A stretch of DNA of 64,000 nucleotides from Intestinibacter bartlettii (GCA_025148965.1 CP102273.1:2170001-2234000); one strand, 5' to 3'; counted from the stretch's first letter, positions 16,722 through 25,900 are shown. Notes: generated by a model from the sequence alone, not told the origin. A program made the numbers and translations.

Positions 16722-17599
16722 TATTTTTCACCTTCCTTTATAAGAGGGTATCCCATTTCTTTTCTTTGTTCAACGTAAAGTTGTGAAACAGCTTTTGCCA
16801 TATCTCTAACTCTTCCTATAAATGAAGCCCTTTGACTTACACCTATAGCTCCATTAGCATCTAATGTATTAAATGTATGTGAACATTTTAAAACGTAGTC
16901 ATAAGCTGGTATAACTAGTCCTTTTTCTATTATTCTCATAGCTTCTTTTTCATATATATCGAATAAATTGAATAACATTTCTGAATCACATTCTTCGAAT
17001 GCATACATTGTGTTTTCATATTCTTGTTTTTTGAATACGTCGCCGTAAGTTATTTTATCATTCCATTGTAAGTCGTATACACTATCTACATCTTGTATAT
17101 ACATAGCAAGTCTTTCTAAACCGTATGTAATCTCACCAGTTTCTAATTCACATTCTATACCACCAACTTGTTGGAAATATGTAAATTGAGTAACTTCCAT
17201 ACCATCTAGCCAAACTTCCCATCCAAGTCCCCAAGCACCAACTGTAGTTGATTCCCAGTTATCTTCGACAAATCTTATATCGTGTTCTAATGGATTTATT
17301 CCTATAGCTTCTAAACTTTTTAGGTATAAATCTTGTATATCATCTGGTGATGGTTTTAATATAACTTGAAATTGGTGATGTTGATATAATCTATTTGGGT
17401 TTTCACCATATCTACCATCTGCAGGTCTTCTAGATGGTTCTACATAACATACGCTCCATGGTTCTGGTCCTAAAGAACGTAAAAGTGTATTAGGATTCAT
17501 TGTTCCTGCACCCTTTTCAACGTCATAAGGTTGCATCATGATACATCCTTGCTTAGCCCAATAGCTTTGTAAAGCAAGTATCATTTCTTGAAAATTCAT
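16721..17599 (-). CDS. glyQ: Glycyl-tRNA synthetase alpha subunit
   Basis: The catalytic subunit of tetrameric GlyRS: it activates glycine with ATP and charges tRNA-Gly together with GlyS. The N-terminus [19 protein letters not shown] and the class II core motifs [19 protein letters not shown] (motif 1/2 region), [17 protein letters not shown] and [20 protein letters not shown] are all present. Length 292 is typical. ATG 17599 follows AGGAGG. It has its own promoter (17708-17736) and a roughly 100-base leader with a hairpin instead of a visible T-box. Confidence 0.97.
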   Translation of the reverse strand: MNFQEMILALQSYWAKQGCIMMQPYDVEKGAGTMNPNTLLRSLGPEPWSVCYVEPSRRPADGRYGENPNRLYQHHQFQVILKPSPDDIQDLYLKSLEAIGINPLEHDIRFVEDNWESTTVGAWGLGWEVWLDGMEVTQFTYFQQVGGIECELETGEITYGLERLAMYIQDVDSVYDLQWNDKITYGDVFKKQEYENTMYAFEECDSEMLFNLFDIYEKEAMRIIEKGLVIPAYDYVLKCSHTFNTLDANGAIGVSQRASFIGRVRDMAKAVSQLYVEQRKEMGYPLIKEGEK

Positions 17600-17656
17600 A
17601 ATAATACCTCCTATAATATTTTCTAATATATTATGAAAATTATTTATTTTAATATT

Positions 17657-17685
17657 AAAGCCTCCCGCTTACACGAAAGGCTTTT
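17657..17685 (-). promoter_or_regulatory. Leader hairpin of glyQS
   Basis: Arms aaagcct (17657-17663) and aggcttt (17679-17685) in the 5' untranslated region. The minus-strand loop is tTCGTGTAAGCGGG, and after the hairpin the transcript reads AATATT, not a T-run. It could be an mRNA-stabilising hairpin or a vestigial regulatory element. No T-box sequence (AGGGTGGNACCGCG) is visible. Confidence 0.5.
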
Positions 17686-17707
17686 AAAGTGATTCGTTAA
17701 TACGATT

Positions 17708-17736
17708 AGGATAACAAAAGTACTTTAATTTGTCAA
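17708..17736 (-). promoter_or_regulatory. Sigma-A promoter of glyQS
   Basis: TTGACA (17731-17736), 17-base spacer, TATCCT (17708-17713) on the minus strand, about 110 bases ahead of glyQ. Confidence 0.65.
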
Positions 17737-17836
17737 TATTGTTCGCCTTATATACTATTATAAGCCAGTTTGTAGATTTCTTTATCATAAAAAATATTTT
17801 TTATTTAAAAAACTTTTATTCTGATTTCAAAAAATT

Positions 17837-17867
17837 AAGGTAGGATAAAGTTTATTTATCCTACCTT
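17837..17867 (-). terminator. Terminator of the recO/DUF4342 unit
   Basis: Perfect 13-base arms aaggtaggataaa and tttatcctacctt with a 5-base loop, followed on the minus strand by TTAATTTTTTG. It separates the era/recO block from glyQS. Confidence 0.88.
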
Positions 17868-17909
17868 GAATTAACTTATTTTAAAATATAAATATCTTTA
17901 TTATCTATT

Positions 17910-18536
17910 TTATTGGCCGTCTTTTTCGTCTTTTACTTCGAATGATTGTTTATCTAAGCTTATTACTATTTCATCGTCTGATTTTTTTGTTTCATTATTA
18001 GGATAAGTATCTGATTCTTTTTCTTTGTTTTTATCAATAGCATTTTTTACGTCTTTAGCTTTAGTTGAAACCATATCTTTTATAGTATTGAATTTATCTT
18101 CGCTAAATTCTCCTAAATCGATAACTGTATCGCCTTCTTCGTTTGCTATTTTTATTTTGCATTTTGAAAGTACTGCTGCTGATAATCCTACTAATGCAAG
18201 CATAGGTCCTATTATAACACCTACTACACCTACAGTAAGAGGGATATTTAGCATTGTATCGCCATTTTTTTCTATTATTATTCTAACTACGTTACTTTTC
18301 TTTATTAAATCTACAACCTGATCTTTTAGTTCATCTGTATTTTTGCCGAATATTTCAGTTGTTTTCTTTTTTGATCCTTTTAAATCACTGTAGTTAGATT
18401 CTAGATATATAATAGCTTCAACTACATTTCCGTCAGTTTTTTGTAAAGCTTCTTTAGCTTGTTTGTAAGTTGCTTTTGGCAATCTCTCCAAAACTTTATC
18501 GATAGCTTCTATTGTTACTTGACTCATACTATTCAA
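17910..18536 (-). CDS. DUF4342 protein with UBA-like N-terminus
   Basis: A 208-residue protein of unknown role. Residues 5-50 ([30 protein letters not shown]) resemble a UBA/EF-Ts-N type three-helix fold. Residues 70-150 are the DUF4342 core, with [20 protein letters not shown] and a Gly/Val/Ile-rich hydrophobic stretch that may be membrane-associated ([20 protein letters not shown], about 105-125). The C-terminus is charged and low-complexity. It starts 8 bases inside the end of recO, so it is the last gene of that unit. In related genomes a DUF4342 gene often sits next to recO; no function is established. Confidence 0.82.
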   Translation of the reverse strand: MNSMSQVTIEAIDKVLERLPKATYKQAKEALQKTDGNVVEAIIYLESNYSDLKGSKKKTTEIFGKNTDELKDQVVDLIKKSNVVRIIIEKNGDTMLNIPLTVGVVGVIIGPMLALVGLSAAVLSKCKIKIANEEGDTVIDLGEFSEDKFNTIKDMVSTKAKDVKNAIDKNKEKESDTYPNNETKKSDDEIVISLDKQSFEVKDEKDGQ

Positions 18537-19293
18537 CTCCCTTTTTGTTTTCTATGTTTTGTATTAAGTTTAATGACTTAAACCCTATGTTGTCAATATA
18601 TTGATTTAAATATCTTTTTAGTATTTTATCTAATTCTTTTACTATATACTTTGATACTTTTGCTTTATTACACGTCAAAATGTCATTATTTAATATATAT
18701 TCCATTAGTCTAATAGTTGTTAAATCTATTTTCATATTATACTCAAAAAGTTCTCTACAATTTTCGCAAATAACTCCTCCTTCATATATATTAAATACAC
18801 TGTTATTTAAATTTTTGCTGCCACAATTACTACATCTATTTACTATTGGTTTAAAACCTATGTATTCTAAAAACTTTAATTCGAATACATCTTTTATAAA
18901 TACTATGTCTATTTCTTCTTTAGCAAGTAAATACAATGTTTGCGCTAATAAAATAAATAGTCTGTTGTTAGTTACTTCGTCTTCTACATTATAGTCAATA
19001 AGCTGTATTATATACGTAGCATATGAAAAAATGTCTAAATCATAAGATATTTCATAAAAACTCTTTATGATTTCAGTTTGAGTAACTCTATACATGTTGC
19101 CTTGCTTTTTTAAGGTGAAGGTAGAGTATGCAAAAACCTGACAAGATGATAAAAGAGCACTTTTAGTTCTTCTAGCACCTTTTGCTATTGCAGATATTTT
19201 ACCTAATTTTCGCGTGAATATGGTTAGTATCAAATCATTTTCTTTATATTTAACTGCCCTGAGAACTATCCCTTGGGTATTTACAATCACCAT
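18529..19293 (-). CDS. recO: DNA repair protein RecO
   Basis: Recombination mediator that, with RecR, loads RecA on SSB-coated single-stranded DNA. The N-terminal OB fold (about 1-80) includes [22 protein letters not shown] and [13 protein letters not shown]. The helical domain is followed by a zinc site [20 protein letters not shown] (about 160-190). Length 254 is typical. ATG 19293 lies inside yqzL, and the two overlap by 44 bases. The neighbours yqzL upstream and era nearby are the standard Firmicutes context. Confidence 0.93.
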   Translation of the reverse strand: MVIVNTQGIVLRAVKYKENDLILTIFTRKLGKISAIAKGARRTKSALLSSCQVFAYSTFTLKKQGNMYRVTQTEIIKSFYEISYDLDIFSYATYIIQLIDYNVEDEVTNNRLFILLAQTLYLLAKEEIDIVFIKDVFELKFLEYIGFKPIVNRCSNCGSKNLNNSVFNIYEGGVICENCRELFEYNMKIDLTTIRLMEYILNNDILTCNKAKVSKYIVKELDKILKRYLNQYIDNIGFKSLNLIQNIENKKGVE

Positions 19294-19414
19294 TTTTATT
19301 CAACGTCTCCCTTTTTTCGAATTCATCTTGATTTAAAATTCTATAATTATATAAATACAGATATGCTTCTATACTTCCAGTTTTTTTAAAAACTTCCCAA
19401 AGTAATTTATACAT
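19250..19414 (-). CDS. yqzL: YqzL-like small protein, 54 aa
   Basis: A short protein I found by reading the gap ahead of recO: it begins [20 protein letters not shown], which matches the YqzL pattern (aromatic start, W..F..TGSI..YL). In Firmicutes yqzL is found between era and recO. Its function is unknown. The last third overlaps the start of recO in another frame, so the C-terminus (about residue 41 on) is unlike the family and may be an extension. ATG 19414 follows a run of five Gs (AGGGGG) that is also part of a hairpin, so translation may be modulated. Confidence 0.75.
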   Translation of the reverse strand: MYKLLWEVFKKTGSIEAYLYLYNYRILNQDEFEKRETLNKNGDCKYPRDSSQGS

Positions 19415-19463
19415 CTAAAAACCCCCTTCTTACATTATTACTCGTAGTTTTTGTAAGAGGAGG
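19415..19463 (-). terminator. Terminator of mgtE overlapping the yqzL ribosome-binding site
   Basis: Arms cccccttcttaca (19422-19434) and tgtaagaggagg (19452-19463) fold with G-T pairs. On the minus strand they run into TTTTTAG and then directly the yqzL ATG. The GGGGG of the right arm is the yqzL Shine-Dalgarno sequence, so folding would both terminate transcription and hide the site. Confidence 0.65.
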
Positions 19464-19480
19464 TCAAAAAATTCATTTAT

Positions 19481-20872
19481 TTAGGAAACAATTTTTGACA
19501 AAAATATCGTCGTAATTATAAAAAATAACACTACACCTATCATATCTAATAAAACAGATATAAGAGGAGAAGATATTATAGCTATATCACCAGATAAATG
19601 TTTTAACATAAGAGGTGTAAAGCTTCCTATCATAGCCCCCACAACCATGTTTATAAGTACACAAATACCTATTACTATTGACATATTTAAACTGTGTAAA
19701 ATAATATATGCCATTGCTCCGATGATAATTGAACATACTAGTCCAGTAATTAATCCAACTGCTCCTTCTTTTAAGACAGTTCTAAAATCTATATCTTCTT
19801 CATCATTATTAGATAGAGTCATTATTGTAAGCGATGAAGATTGCATTCCAACACTTCCGCCCATACCTAATATCACAGGCACAAAGCATAAAAACTTAAC
19901 ATAAGTTAATCCTTCTACAAAGGTAGTTTTTGTTAATATTATAGCTGTAAATAATCCACCTATTAAGATTAATAAAAGCCAAGGTATTCTTGCTCTTACA
20001 GATGAAACTATTTGTTCTAACATAGTTGAATCTGGTTTTTCAGCAACATCTCTTTCGTGTTCTGAAGATCCAGCTAATTTGTATAAGTCTTCTGTAGCTT
20101 CTTCTTCCATAACGTCTATTATATCATCAACAGTTATTATACCTCTTAAGATATTGTCTCTGTCTACAACTGGTATCGCTATTAAATCGTATTTAGATAC
20201 TAATTTTACAGCTAATTCTCTATCATCGTCATCGTATACTGATATTATGTTTTCACTCATTAAATCTGCTACAACAACAGAGTCTCTAGCTGTTATAAGT
20301 TCTCTAAGAGATAGTACACCTACTAGCTTTTCATCATTATCAACGACGTATATGTAGTAAATTGTCTCAGCATCTTCAGCATTTTTTCTCATATGCTCAA
20401 TAGCCTCTTTAGCTGTCATATTTTCGTTAACTTCGATATAACCAGTAGTCATTATACCTCCAGTTGACTCTTCTTCATATCCAAGGAGTTTTCTTACATC
20501 TTCTGCATCTTCTTTATTAAGTAAATTTATTATTCTTTGTCTTTCATCTTCTTCTAATTCACTTAATATATCTGTTAAATCATCTAATGACATCTGTTCT
20601 AGAATATTTCTTCCATGTTGCACATCTATTAATGAAAGCATTGTTCTGAAAAACTCTGAACCACTTTCTTCTAAAATAGATGCTGATACATCAATTGGCA
20701 AAACTTCAAAAAGCTTTACTTTCATTTCTTCATCTAAGTTTTCCATTACATCTAAGATATCCATTGTATGATATTCTTCTAGTAATTCTCTTAGCTCTAA
20801 TATTTTGTTATTTTCTAATAAATCATTGACCTGTTCTAACAACAGTCTCGAATCATCATTTTTCCTATCCAT
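19481..20872 (-). CDS. mgtE: Magnesium transporter MgtE
   Basis: Dimeric Mg2+ channel whose cytoplasmic part senses magnesium. The N domain (about 25-130, Glu/Asp/Leu-rich helical repeats) carries LDDLTDILSELEEDER. Two CBS domains (about 140-260) include TGGIMTTGYIEVNENMTAKE. The pore domain has five membrane helices (about 290-463) with GMGGSVGMQSSSLTIM and GAMIGSFTPLMLK. I choose ATG 20872 (AAAGGTGG site five bases upstream) over the GTG at 20881, which overlaps that site. It directly follows era, so Mg2+ regulation here is by protein gating; no M-box leader is present. A hairpin follows. Confidence 0.95.
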   Translation of the reverse strand: MDRKNDDSRLLLEQVNDLLENNKILELRELLEEYHTMDILDVMENLDEEMKVKLFEVLPIDVSASILEESGSEFFRTMLSLIDVQHGRNILEQMSLDDLTDILSELEEDERQRIINLLNKEDAEDVRKLLGYEEESTGGIMTTGYIEVNENMTAKEAIEHMRKNAEDAETIYYIYVVDNDEKLVGVLSLRELITARDSVVVADLMSENIISVYDDDDRELAVKLVSKYDLIAIPVVDRDNILRGIITVDDIIDVMEEEATEDLYKLAGSSEHERDVAEKPDSTMLEQIVSSVRARIPWLLLILIGGLFTAIILTKTTFVEGLTYVKFLCFVPVILGMGGSVGMQSSSLTIMTLSNNDEEDIDFRTVLKEGAVGLITGLVCSIIIGAMAYIILHSLNMSIVIGICVLINMVVGAMIGSFTPLMLKHLSGDIAIISSPLISVLLDMIGVVLFFIITTIFLSKIVS

Positions 20873-20883
20873 ATAATCCACCT

Positions 20884-21774
20884 TTATTTATCATTATAGC
20901 CAAAATCAGTTATATAATTTTGTAGATTTCTCCAATTCTCTTTTACTTTTACCCATAATTGGAGATTTATTTTTGAACCTAATAAAAGCTCCATATCTTC
21001 TCTGGCTGATTTTCCTATACCTTTTAATTTTCTACCATTTTTCCCAATTATTATACCTTTATGAGAATCCCTTTCGCAATAAATAACAGCAGATATATCT
21101 ACTATGTCTTTATCTTGTCTAGATTTCATTCTTTCAACTTCTACAGCAACACCATGAGGTACCTCATCATTTAAGTAGTGTAGAACTTTTTCTCTTATTA
21201 ATTCTGATACAAGCACTCTTTCTGGTTGGTCAGTTATCATATAGTCTGGGAAGTATTTTGGTCCTTCTTGAAGATAATTTCCTATAACTTTTAATAACTC
21301 ATTTACATTTCTTCCTTTAAGTGCTGATATTGGAACTATTGCTTTGAATAAATCTTCATTTGAATATAATTGCATTAATTCAAATAGTTCACTTTCTTCT
21401 AATTTATCTATTTTATTTAATACTAATATTACTGGAGTTTTTATTCCTCTTAAATCTTCTATTATTTTTCTATCTCCAGGTCCAATTTTTTTTGAATCGT
21501 CTACTACGAATAATACTAAATCAACATTTTTGAATGCATCTGTAGCTGATTTTACCATAAATTCGCCTAATTTATTTTTTGGTTTGTGTATACCTGGTGT
21601 ATCCAAAAATACGATTTGACACTCTTCATCAGTATAAACTGCTTGAATTGTATTTCTTGTAGTTTGAGGTTTATCACTCATTATTGCGATTTTTTCTCCT
21701 ACTACGTTATTCATTAATGTTGATTTTCCTACATTTGGTCTACCGACTATACTAACAAATCCTGATTTGAACAT
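20884..21774 (-). CDS. era: GTPase Era
   Basis: Ribosome-assembly GTPase that binds the 3' end of 16S rRNA. The G domain (about 5-170) contains the P-loop GRPNVGKSTLMN, switch residues QTTRNTIQ, DTPG, and NKID. The C-terminal KH domain (about 200-290) contains GIIIGKNGRKLKGIGKSAREDMELLL. Length 296 is standard. ATG 21774. Its neighbours mgtE downstream and dgkA/ybeY upstream keep the usual Firmicutes era cluster, though cdd, often just before era, is absent. Confidence 0.97.
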   Translation of the reverse strand: MFKSGFVSIVGRPNVGKSTLMNNVVGEKIAIMSDKPQTTRNTIQAVYTDEECQIVFLDTPGIHKPKNKLGEFMVKSATDAFKNVDLVLFVVDDSKKIGPGDRKIIEDLRGIKTPVILVLNKIDKLEESELFELMQLYSNEDLFKAIVPISALKGRNVNELLKVIGNYLQEGPKYFPDYMITDQPERVLVSELIREKVLHYLNDEVPHGVAVEVERMKSRQDKDIVDISAVIYCERDSHKGIIIGKNGRKLKGIGKSAREDMELLLGSKINLQLWVKVKENWRNLQNYITDFGYNDK

Positions 21775-21941
21775 TTACATTTCTCCTAACTTCTTGTCTT
21801 TTACTAATTTTATTTTTGTCATTGCTTAAAAGTCTTTAGCAAAATAATATGATAGCTATTTATCATTAGTCTTACCATAATACTATATTATAACACAAAG
21901 ATGTAATTTAACTATTACCTATTTGATTTAATTAAATTTTT

Positions 21942-22664
21942 TTAATAAAAATTAAATATTTTTATTTGGAAGACAAGCATAGCTACTAATATTCCCAGCA
22001 ATGCTCCTGCAACTGTCTCCCAAAATGTATGTATCTTTCCTTCTATTCTGCTTTGTGCAACTAAAATTGCCATTATATATCCCAAAGCTGATACTATTGG
22101 ATTTTCTATAATCATAGTTATAGATGTAGCAAGTGCAAATGCTAATGCTGCATGACCACTTGGCATACCTCCTTGAAGAGGCGTTCCTGTAGAAGTAAGT
22201 GCTTTTACTACTACTACACTAATTAAAACTAATACAATACATATTAGAGTTACATGTGGATCTGATTTTCTGATTGAAACTATAACTGACTGAGATAAAT
22301 GCATAAATTTATCGTAAAAAATCAGGTATCCCACAGCCACAGCATTTAATGATGCAATTAAAACCCCACCTGCTGCCACATCTTTTGCAATTTTTGCTAA
22401 TGGATGAATCTCATTTGTAATTAAATCTACAGCATTTTCTACAGCTGTATTAAACATTTCTGATACAATTACTAAACTTATAGATAGTAATAGTATCATC
22501 TTCTCTACTCTACTTAAATCTAAAAATAAACTTATTAAAAGCACGACTACTGCTATAACATAGTGTATTTTCATATTTCTTTCGTGTTTAAAGGTGTATA
22601 TAACACCCTCAATTGCTGCATTAAATGCCTTTATAATATTTTGGCGTGGTTTGTTTCTTTTCAT
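21942..22664 (-). CDS. dgkA: Fused diacylglycerol kinase and PAP2 phosphatase
   Basis: Membrane protein with two domains. Residues 1-125 are a DgkA/undecaprenol kinase-type domain (NIIKAFNAAIEG, FKHERNMKIH, VIVSEMFNTAVENAVDLI with the catalytic Glu, KIAKDVAAGGVLI). Residues 130-240 are a PAP2-type acid phosphatase (motif 2 GMPSGHAA, motif 3 SRIEGKIHTFWETVAGA; motif 1 is degenerate). At least seven membrane helices. Kinase and phosphatase acting on the same lipid class (undecaprenol or diacylglycerol) suggests a recycling role. The fusion occurs in other clostridia. It begins 6 bases after the ybeY stop, so it is co-transcribed. Confidence 0.9.
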   Translation of the reverse strand: MKRNKPRQNIIKAFNAAIEGVIYTFKHERNMKIHYVIAVVVLLISLFLDLSRVEKMILLLSISLVIVSEMFNTAVENAVDLITNEIHPLAKIAKDVAAGGVLIASLNAVAVGYLIFYDKFMHLSQSVIVSIRKSDPHVTLICIVLVLISVVVVKALTSTGTPLQGGMPSGHAALAFALATSITMIIENPIVSALGYIMAILVAQSRIEGKIHTFWETVAGALLGILVAMLVFQIKIFNFY

Positions 22665-22670
22665 AAAAAC

Positions 22671-23132
22671 CTACTCCCTTGTTATTCCTAACTTATTTAA
22701 AATATACTCTTCTTTTTGGCTCATTTCTTTTGTATTTTCTTCAGTATCGTGATCATATCCTAATAAATGGAACATACTATGACAAACTAAGAAGCATACT
22801 TCTCTTTCGAAGCTGTGGTTGTATTCTCTACTTTGCTCAAAAGCTCTTTCTAAAGATATTACTATATCTCCTAAAGATTCTTCACCAAAATCAACACCAA
22901 ATTCATCTTCTACTAAAAGAGGGAATGATAATACATCTGTCGCTCTATCTATTCCTCTATATTCTTTGTTCAATTCATGTATTTCTTTATTGTCTACGAA
23001 AGATAAGCTTACTTCATAATTATCATCATAATCTTCATAATCTAAACATTCTAATATAATATCTTTTATTTTTTCGATTAGTTCTTCGCTAACCTCTAAT
23101 TTGTCTTGTCTATCGTCTATTATTAATTCCAT
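22671..23132 (-). CDS. ybeY: Endoribonuclease YbeY
   Basis: Zinc-dependent RNase that matures the 16S rRNA 3' end and takes part in ribosome quality control. The metal motif reads CHSMFHLLGYDHD (H-x3-H-x5-H, near residue 120), together with YRGIDRATDVLSFP. Length 153 is normal. ATG 23132 follows AGGTGAAG. It is placed between phoH and dgkA as in most Firmicutes, except that the gene for the 7TM-HD c-di-AMP hydrolase PgpH, often found here, is absent: only 64 bases separate ybeY from phoH. Confidence 0.95.
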   Translation of the reverse strand: MELIIDDRQDKLEVSEELIEKIKDIILECLDYEDYDDNYEVSLSFVDNKEIHELNKEYRGIDRATDVLSFPLLVEDEFGVDFGEESLGDIVISLERAFEQSREYNHSFEREVCFLVCHSMFHLLGYDHDTEENTKEMSQKEEYILNKLGITRE

Positions 23133-23196
23133 GTCTTCACCTACTATATAAATTCTTTCTTTTGTTTATTTTTGCTATTTTTAATAATTTTAAATC

Positions 23197-24207
23197 CTAC
23201 TTTTTTGGATTTCTTGCATTTTTTTCTTTTTCTCTTTTACTTTTTCTATATTCTTCTTTTTTTTCAAACTTATCATAAGCTTTTATTATTCTTTGAACTA
23301 ATTCATGTCTTACAACGTCTTTTTCTGTAAGTTCTATTTTGCCAATACCTTTTATATTTTCAAGTATAGTAGTAGCTTGAACTAGCCCACTTCTCTTTTT
23401 ATCAGGTAAATCTGTTTGAGTTATATCCCCAGTTACTACGGCCTTTGAACCAAATCCAAGCCTTGTTAAGAACATCTTCATTTGCTCTGGTGTAGTATTT
23501 TGTGCTTCATCTAATATTATAAATGCATTATCTAAAGTTCTACCTCTCATAAAAGCAAGTGGTGCAACTTCTATAGTTCCTCTTTCTAAAAACTTATTAA
23601 CTCTTTCCCCACCAAGCATATCGAATAATGCGTCGTATAACGGTCTTAAGTAAGGATCTACCTTATCTTTTAAATCCCCTGGTAAAAATCCTAAGCTTTC
23701 CCCCGCTTCAACTGCTGGTCTAGTTAAGACAATTCTACTTACTTCGTCTTTTTTAAATGCACTAACAGCCATTGCAACTGCTAAATAAGTTTTCCCTGTA
23801 CCTGCTGGTCCTATACCAAAAGTTATATCGTTTTGGTTTATTAATTCGATATATTTCTTTTGTCCAAGAGTTTTAGGTTGAACTGCTTTTCCCTTTTTAG
23901 TTACTACGATGACATCGTCTAATTCTTTTATCATCATTTCACTACCTTCAAGCAATAAAGATAAACTATAAGTTACAGATTGTCTATCTAATGATTTCCC
24001 ATTTATAACTGTTTCTTGTAACTCAGTCATTAATTTATACGCTAAATCTACGTTTTTTTCCTCGCCCATTAATACGATATTACCTTCTCTTAAAATAACA
24101 TCTATACTAAGCGTATCTTCAATTAACTTAATATTTTCATCGAAACTTCCAAATAATTCTCTTTCAAATTCTTGTTCTGCTATTAAAAATTTTTTTTGTG
24201 TAATCAA
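23197..24207 (-). CDS. phoH: PhoH-family ATPase
   Basis: PhoH-like P-loop protein (336 residues). Residues 1-95 form the N-terminal KH-like region. Residues 115-320 are the ATPase with Walker A GPAGTGKTYLA, Walker B FIILDEAQNTT, and the family motifs LTRPAVEAGESLGFLPGD and FMRGRTL. It is thought to act with YbeY and Era in RNA metabolism; the exact activity is unsettled. The start is TTG 24207 with a clean AAGGAGG site about ten bases upstream; there is no better ATG. It follows yqfD by 48 bases and precedes ybeY. Confidence 0.95.
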   Translation of the reverse strand: MITQKKFLIAEQEFERELFGSFDENIKLIEDTLSIDVILREGNIVLMGEEKNVDLAYKLMTELQETVINGKSLDRQSVTYSLSLLLEGSEMMIKELDDVIVVTKKGKAVQPKTLGQKKYIELINQNDITFGIGPAGTGKTYLAVAMAVSAFKKDEVSRIVLTRPAVEAGESLGFLPGDLKDKVDPYLRPLYDALFDMLGGERVNKFLERGTIEVAPLAFMRGRTLDNAFIILDEAQNTTPEQMKMFLTRLGFGSKAVVTGDITQTDLPDKKRSGLVQATTILENIKGIGKIELTEKDVVRHELVQRIIKAYDKFEKKEEYRKSKREKEKNARNPKK

Positions 24208-24255
24208 TTAAATTATGCCTCCTTAAAATGTTAATCTTGTTAATCTATATTTTTA

Positions 24256-25545
24256 TTAATTATTTTCAGTTGTATCTTTTGTATCATCTTTTTTATTATT
24301 TTGCTCATATTTATTTTTTATATCATCTATTGGTCTTTTTTGTGGATTAGATGGCACTGGTTCTCCATCTTCACTTTTACTATTTTCTTCTAATATCTTA
24401 TTTATTTCTTGTTTATTAAGAGAATACACTTTAGATATATCTTCACTTGCTTGTACTGTTACAATATATTCTAACATATTTTTACTTACTTTATGTTGAT
24501 AATTTACATCCTCCATCTTTGCAGATGCAGGCATCATATAGTATAAATCTTTTAATGCTTTTTGCTTTAATGATTCTTTTAATTTATCTCTATTAACTTC
24601 TACTTCTTCTTTTTCAACCTCAAAAAAAGTACTAACTACTATTTTAAGTGGGAAAGTATAATTGCCAAGTCTAATCTCTTTTGTTTTATTTTCAATTATG
24701 TAATCTTTATATTTTATATTTCTTATTAACTTATATTCCTTACCATAAAAAGTAAGTGTATATGCTTCCTTGCTTTTTCCCGTCTTTTTATTTTTTGTTT
24801 CTATGTACGATTTTTTTTGAACACTCTCATAAAAAGTAGTAGCCCAAACTTCTGGCATTGATGATGTATTCGCCCCTTGGATTAACAAGTCCCCTTTTTT
24901 AACAATGTCGCCAACTGATACGACTGCTTCTCCACTTCTAGCAATTACCTTTTCTATTATACCATTTTTAGATGCAATTATATTACAATAATTAGATTTT
25001 GCAGTTTGAGTATTTTCATCATCCTTCTTAGTTATTGTAACAAAAACATTTGTACCTTTAACATTTATAGATAAATATGCTACCTCATCTATTTCTTGCA
25101 TTATATGATCTCTTATAATTTTTCTATTTATAGTTTTTTTATAGACACCAGGCTTTAAACCACATTCTTCTAACTCTTGTCTTAAGACTTTTTTGTCTAT
25201 TCCTTCTGGACAATCTATATATATATCTGTTACAAATTGTGTTGTCAATAAAAGTAAAAAAAGTGATACTATTGCAGAAAAAACCATAGTTTTATATCTG
25301 TATATCCTTTTTGCTAAAAAAGGAATACCTGTTTTTTGTTTTATCTTGATTTCAAACTTACTGCCTCTATAAGTATTTTTTATCTTTTTTAAATCTCCCC
25401 TATTAACGCAAAATTCTATCTTTGTATTACTTATTCTTTTGACATTATAAATAGATATTCTGCTTTTGCAGATGAAGTTTAAATACTTCTCTGCATCTAT
25501 CCCTTCTACAATTAGAACATAATACCCTCTTATATAATTAATCAA
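24256..25545 (-). CDS. yqfD: Sporulation protein YqfD
   Basis: A 429-residue membrane protein of the YqfD family, made in the mother cell under SigE in Bacillus, role in spore formation still obscure. An N-terminal cytoplasmic part (1-85) is followed by one membrane helix (about 88-108, FSAIVSLFLLLLTTQFVTDI) and a long external domain with LEECGLKPGVYKKTI, WLSINVKGT-like YLSINVKGT and WATTFYES. The end is a low-complexity Lys/Asp/Asn tail. TTG 25545 follows AGGAGG. It pairs with yqfC 15 bases upstream, as in other spore-formers. Confidence 0.92.
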   Translation of the reverse strand: MINYIRGYYVLIVEGIDAEKYLNFICKSRISIYNVKRISNTKIEFCVNRGDLKKIKNTYRGSKFEIKIKQKTGIPFLAKRIYRYKTMVFSAIVSLFLLLLTTQFVTDIYIDCPEGIDKKVLRQELEECGLKPGVYKKTINRKIIRDHIMQEIDEVAYLSINVKGTNVFVTITKKDDENTQTAKSNYCNIIASKNGIIEKVIARSGEAVVSVGDIVKKGDLLIQGANTSSMPEVWATTFYESVQKKSYIETKNKKTGKSKEAYTLTFYGKEYKLIRNIKYKDYIIENKTKEIRLGNYTFPLKIVVSTFFEVEKEEVEVNRDKLKESLKQKALKDLYYMMPASAKMEDVNYQHKVSKNMLEYIVTVQASEDISKVYSLNKQEINKILEENSKSEDGEPVPSNPQKRPIDDIKNKYEQNNKKDDTKDTTENN

Positions 25546-25559
25546 TTTTATATTCCTCC

Positions 25560-25793
25560 TTAATCAGTAAATTCTAGAGAATTAATTATCCCTTTTATCC
25601 CAATTTCACCTTCATTTATATACTTCAAAACAAGCTTATCTCCAGTTATTTTAACTATTTTTTCTTTTGTCTTAACTCTTATTAAATTCGTATCAAACTC
25701 CACTATATTTACATAATTTTCTATACTTAAAAACTTATTACTATATATCGTAATAATAGGCTTTATAACTTGTAATTCAGATGATATATCCAT
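25560..25793 (-). CDS. yqfC: Sporulation protein YqfC
   Basis: A 77-residue YqfC-family protein, somewhat shorter than the roughly 90-residue Bacillus form because the N-terminus is trimmed. Recognisable features are PIITIYSNKFLSIENYVNIVEF and the IKITGDKL-like segment VKITGDKLVLKYI, followed by a conserved GxIxSLEF ending. It is probably needed for spore morphogenesis with YqfD. ATG 25793 follows AAGGAGGAG. It is the first gene of the yqfCD-phoH-ybeY-dgkA-era-mgtE run. A SigE-type promoter would be expected; I see only loose matches in the AT-rich upstream region. Confidence 0.88.
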   Translation of the reverse strand: MDISSELQVIKPIITIYSNKFLSIENYVNIVEFDTNLIRVKTKEKIVKITGDKLVLKYINEGEIGIKGIINSLEFTD

Positions 25794-25900
25794 AAAACTC
25801 CTCCTTAAAATAAACCTTCTTCATATATTTTATGAACTAACACCTTTATAAATGTTATATATTATGTATATGATATAAACTCATATTTTAGGAATTGAGC

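Noticed and set aside
22679-23059. Plus-strand ORF of 126 codons opposite ybeY
   Set aside because: Shadow frame of ybeY: the minus-strand HxxxHxxxxxH enzyme explains the coding signal.
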